DNA from: Schizochytrium sp. CCTCC M209059
Lineage: Eukaryota > Sar > Bigyra > Thraustochytrida > Thraustochytriidae
NCBI GenBank assembly: GCA_000818945.1
Contig: KN805414.1
Span: 2,682-66,681 of the forward strand
Length of the DNA: 64,000 nucleotides
Reading direction: 5' to 3'
In this document: in pieces, positions 60,870 to 64,000 of the stretch
Numbering within the stretch: position 1 is the first letter of the stretch
Layout: every line of letters starts with the position of its first letter
The notes under the pieces: generated by a model
The model's database searches: none
The model's input: only the letters and a program-made list of their open reading frames with translations
Told to the model about the DNA's origin: nothing
Made by a program: the position numbers and the translations under genes

Positions 60870-62808
60870 CTCCGCGACCGCGCCTTTTGTCTACTGCTTC
60901 GTGTGCTCGACCGCCGCCTGCGCAATGGCACGTCCCCTCCCTGCTCGCAGGACCTGCGTCGAGCGTGTCCGCGTCCACGTCTGGACCAGCAGCATCTGCC
61001 TTTGCGTGCAGGTGCGCCATATAAGCCCCCTCGTCCTGCCTACAGCCTACGCCTAGGTAGTAGTAGTAGCACGCATAAGGAGGGCGCGGGCGGACCCAAA
61101 GGTGTGTATGTGTGCTGGTGTGGTGGATGGTGCGACCGAGGACCGAGTGGCGGCTGCTACCTGGCTGCTCGACTTCTCCTTTGAGTGTCGCCTCCATGCC
61201 TGCGTGCCTGCATGCCTGCTTGCCTGACGTTTTGCTCGCTCAGCACAACCGAGGGGGCCCGACGCGCGGCCGACGGATCGATCGGTCGATCCCTCTATCC
61301 CTCCCTCCCTCCCTCGCGCCCTGGGCACTCCCGCGTCCCATCAAGAGTGGATCCTCTGACGTCCATAGAACCTACAGTACTTCTAGAACCTCTGGGCCGC
61401 GGCCGCGGGACCCAGTGACTGTGGGCGCGGCGAGGCCCCGCTGGCTCCCGCAGCCGCGGCTGGGCTGGGCTGGGCTGGGCTGGGCTTGGACCCAGGGTCG
61501 GCAACCGCGGCGACCCTGGGTCGGCCAGGGCCGCTGCCCTGCTCTGACCTCGCTGCTCTTCCCCGCTCTGCCCTGCTCTGCGCCCCCCTGCGCTGCTCTT
61601 CCCTGCCCCGCTCGCCGCGAGGTCGGAGGTCGCGGCCGCCCCGAGCGGCTTCGAGTCGCGCGCGACGCCGAGACCCCCGAGACCCTCGACGCCCTCCGGC
61701 TCCAAAGACGCGCACATCCCCGCCGCTCTACGCATACGTGCTTGCTCACGAGAGCGCGCAGCACGAGGGGAAGAAGCCGGGCTCCAGCCCACGCACGGTT
61801 CGGAGGAGAATCTCGAGACCCGCGGGCCGAAGAAGCGAAGCGACGCGAAGCCGCACGAAGCGACGCGAGCGGCAGGCGAGGCGAGGCGCCGGGCCGCGGC
61901 GGCGGCGACGACGACGACGAGGCTGGAAACTGCGATTCGCGCGCCTCGACCGGAGCCAGGCGCTCGGGCTGAAGACCCAGGGTCGCCGGTGGCGGCCCTC
62001 GGCCGCGAGGCTGCGTCTCGCGCTCTCGCTCTTTATGCTCTTATGCTCTTGTCTTTGTTCGCGCGAGCGAGCGAGCGAGCGCGTGATCGTTTTTGATAAG
62101 ATCGTGAGAGAGAGACGCACGGCGTCGACGGGGATGTGCACGTGGGACCACACAGCGAGCCGAGCCTGGCCCGTGTCGTGTCCGGGCCCAGCAGGCTTGA
62201 AAGAGCGAAGCGACCGAGGCTCTTCGAGTCGCGCAGCCAGGGTCAGCACATTGAGGGAGTCCGTTGTTCACGAGAAAGGAGTCCCGAGCCTGGCTCTTGA
62301 ACCTGGTGTGGCTGGCGAGGACAACCAGCTGACCCAGGGTCGGTCGGCGATCAAGCGATGCGAAGCTGGCGACGATCTCCGTCGCTGTCTCAGACTGGCT
62401 GCTGCAAATTTTGGGTTAAGTTGATGATCTTAGAGCGCTTTCTGGCTGGCTGTACGAGCGAGGACGAAGCAGCGCCTGGTGGACGGACGCACGGGATGTT
62501 CGCTTCTTTGTCGACGTAAGTATATACAAGGTAGAGAGCGAAATCAAGGCGCAGTCAAGGCGCGTGCAGTTTGAAGTGAGAGAGGAGGGACAACTCAAAA
62601 GTCCAAACAATCGGAACGATTCTTATCTTTACAGTACATGGAAGGGATGCTCTGCGTCACGGTGGAAGGGCCACTGGAGGCCATTCAGCGAAACGGTGAT
62701 CGATATAATCTAATAAGACCATGGTGGATTTGTAGGCTTTCCTTTTGTAGAGCCATCGTCATTGGAGACGAGCCTGGCTTGAGGATGTATACTACAGGAC
62801 CTCGGCGC
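60870..62808. other. 1.9 kb GC-rich, gene-poor region
   Basis: Long GC-driven frames on both strands lack any domain, are Arg/Pro/Ser-biased and overlap one another, so I call none. The region contains (GGGCT)n at 61458-61485, (CCCT)n near 61291-61313, (GAGC)n at 62063-62081 and four copies of an 11-nt quasi-palindrome (separate entry). It must include the GST promoter and the 3' region of the heat-shock gene. Confidence 0.5.
61489..62341. repeat. Four dispersed copies of GACCCAGGGTC
   Basis: Exact copies at 61489-61499, 61974-61984 and 62331-62341, plus the reverse complement at 61512-61522. The arms GACCC/GGGTC are a perfect inverted repeat around one base, the form expected for a dimeric protein site. 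Confidence 0.8.
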
Positions 62809-63369
62809 CTAGGCAATAGCAATCTTGTGGACGACGGGCTGCTTCTTGGGGACGGAGATCTGCAGAACGCCGTTGGTGAACGTGGCCGAAATGTGCTCGA
62901 CGTCGAGCTCAGATTCAAACTCAAGCTTGCGGCCGCCGCGCGGCGAGATGCGCTCGCGAAGCAGAAAGGCCGTCGCCTGACGCTTCGCCGGAGCCGGCTC
63001 GGCTGGCGCAGCCTCCTGTTTCGTCTCGGCGTGGTCATGTGACTGCTTGGCTTCATCCGTGGGCGAAGAAGGGACGCTCGTTTCGTCGCCGTGCTGCGTG
63101 TCGCCCTGCTCCTTGTCCTTGACGGCCTCAGCCTCCACCTTCTTGGGTTGCGCGATCGAAATGCTCAAGGTGCGCTGCTCGAGATCAAGCTTGACGTCGT
63201 CCTTGCTTACGCCGGGCAGATCGCAGCTGACAAAGTACTTGTCCTTGGTCTCGCTCACATCGATGGGAAAGCCAGCGGCATTGGGCCGCTGCTTGCAGGA
63301 GCCACGGTTGACGCGCTCGAGCTCATTGAGCGCCATGGTGAGAGGGTCTCCGCCACGAAGATAGATCAT
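62809..63369 (-). CDS. Small heat-shock protein (Hsp20/alpha-crystallin)
   Basis: 186 residues from ATG. Hsp20 chaperones bind unfolding proteins without ATP. The alpha-crystallin domain begins at about residue 35: FPIDVSETKDKYFVSCDLPG and VSKDDVKLDLEQRTLSISI. It is split by an acidic, disordered insertion of about 60 residues (GDTQHGDETSVPSSPTDEAK), then resumes with FLLRERISPRGG and ends ISATFTNGVLQISVPK and HKIAIA, the latter an I-x-I anchor. In plant and protist class I sHSPs the domain is continuous, so the insertion in the beta5-beta7 loop is unusual. The N-terminal arm is short. Confidence 0.92.
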   Translation of the reverse strand: MIYLRGGDPLTMALNELERVNRGSCKQRPNAAGFPIDVSETKDKYFVSCDLPGVSKDDVKLDLEQRTLSISIAQPKKVEAEAVKDKEQGDTQHGDETSVPSSPTDEAKQSHDHAETKQEAAPAEPAPAKRQATAFLLRERISPRGGRKLEFESELDVEHISATFTNGVLQISVPKKQPVVHKIAIA

Positions 63370-64000
63370 GGTCGCTTCTTCTTTTGGTTATTTGTCTTTG
63401 TCTTTGTCTTTGCTTGCTTTGTTTGCTGGCTCTTGTTGTGATTGTTTCGGGTCTGCTTGCTCTCGCTTCTGCCTGCCGCTAGGCCGAAGCATCCTCGTCC
63501 TCAATCATTGGCGGCGTGTCGGATCGTTGGAGTCCCGAAACCCCGAGGTCTTCTTTCGCGACTTTTCCTGGACCCAGCGATCTTTCGCGATCTTCTTGTC
63601 CGCTAACTCGCCAGGTCACTGGCACACAAGCGCGACAGGTTTCGCGAACGGCCCCGCATTGCTGGCGCTTGTCGCTAGCTGGCTGCAGGCAGCTGACGTG
63701 GCGCATCCTTTACCGGTTTCTAGAAAGAAAGATTGCGCGGCGTGGCGGTGGCGAATGTGCCGGCGAGCGCGGCCTTGCCCATAATATCGACATGTGTTCT
63801 CATGGTGAGAATGTGATTTTGAAATTTGTGTGCGCGAGGACACCCCCATTACACCTCTCCTTTGGACATATACGTAATAGAAGGGGGGGGGGGGGGCGAA
63901 GGCAGCCAATTCCAGTGTGCATGCCGCAGGTGCAGATTGCCTGCGGTCTAGGATGGAGCCATGGCTGGCTGGACTGGCTAGAGGCAGTTGTTGCAGTGAC
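63370..64000. other. Intergenic to window end
   Basis: It holds the heat-shock gene 5' region and nothing else that I can support. A G14 run lies at 63883-63896. I saw no clear nGAAn heat-shock element array. Confidence 0.5.

Noticed and set aside
61486..62424. 312-residue plus-strand frame in the GC-rich region, and the overlapping 286-residue frame
   Set aside because: Arg/Pro/Ser-biased, no domain, and both strands are equally open, as expected from GC content.

Overview
This window looks like nuclear DNA of a gene-dense protist. Coding sequence is on both strands, most genes are single long reading frames, and TAA, TAG and TGA all act as stops. Only three introns can be defined from sequence (108, 115 and 120 nt, all GT-AG). 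Flagellum/cilium-type proteins, a VPS15 homologue, an ERCC8 homogue-type WD40 protein, organellar-type GatB and bacterial-type TrmH, and a large WW/IQ/TPR protein of the kind common in stramenopiles together suggest a stramenopile, perhaps a labyrinthulomycete (thraustochytrid). That lineage assignment is inference; no rRNA or tRNA gene was recognised.

Layout. 0-6 kb: a 5'-truncated dual-specificity phosphatase, a 300-nt CTTG microsatellite, a Ser/Pro-rich protein, then a head-to-head pair of coiled-coil genes, one CFAP73/CCDC42-like. 7-14 kb: a possible SLOG-like protein, GatB, a gene broken by a 36-N gap, and a class I sirtuin head-to-head with an ERCC8/CSA homologue. 14-20 kb: a CaMKK-like kinase with C-terminal IQ motifs and one intron, a conserved protein of unknown function, and TrmH. 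20-35 kb: a 2410-residue WW/IQ/TPR protein head-to-head with VPS15. 35-38 kb: a small two-exon gene and a Caps_synth-like glycosyltransferase. 39-46 kb: three tandem paralogues of an unrecognised multi-pass membrane family. 46-54 kb: a hormone-sensitive-lipase-type hydrolase, a JHY-like protein, a 77-residue ORF resembling the DASH subunit Dad2, and a Rieske/flavin reductase fusion. 54-64 kb: a 608-nt AGAGC pentanucleotide array, a long protein built from about 20 stathmin-like repeats, a GST-fold protein, a GC-rich gene-poor stretch, and a small heat-shock protein.

How the genes relate. There is no operon structure. Divergent gene pairs with short shared 5' regions are common, and two of the three most striking microsatellite arrays lie in such regions. 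Recurrent themes are flagellum and microtubule function (CFAP73-like, JHY-like, multi-stathmin, possible Dad2), membrane traffic (VPS15) and organelle translation (GatB, TrmH). The strongest candidates for something undescribed are the three-member membrane family, the multi-stathmin protein, the Rieske-reductase fusion and the kinase-IQ fusion.
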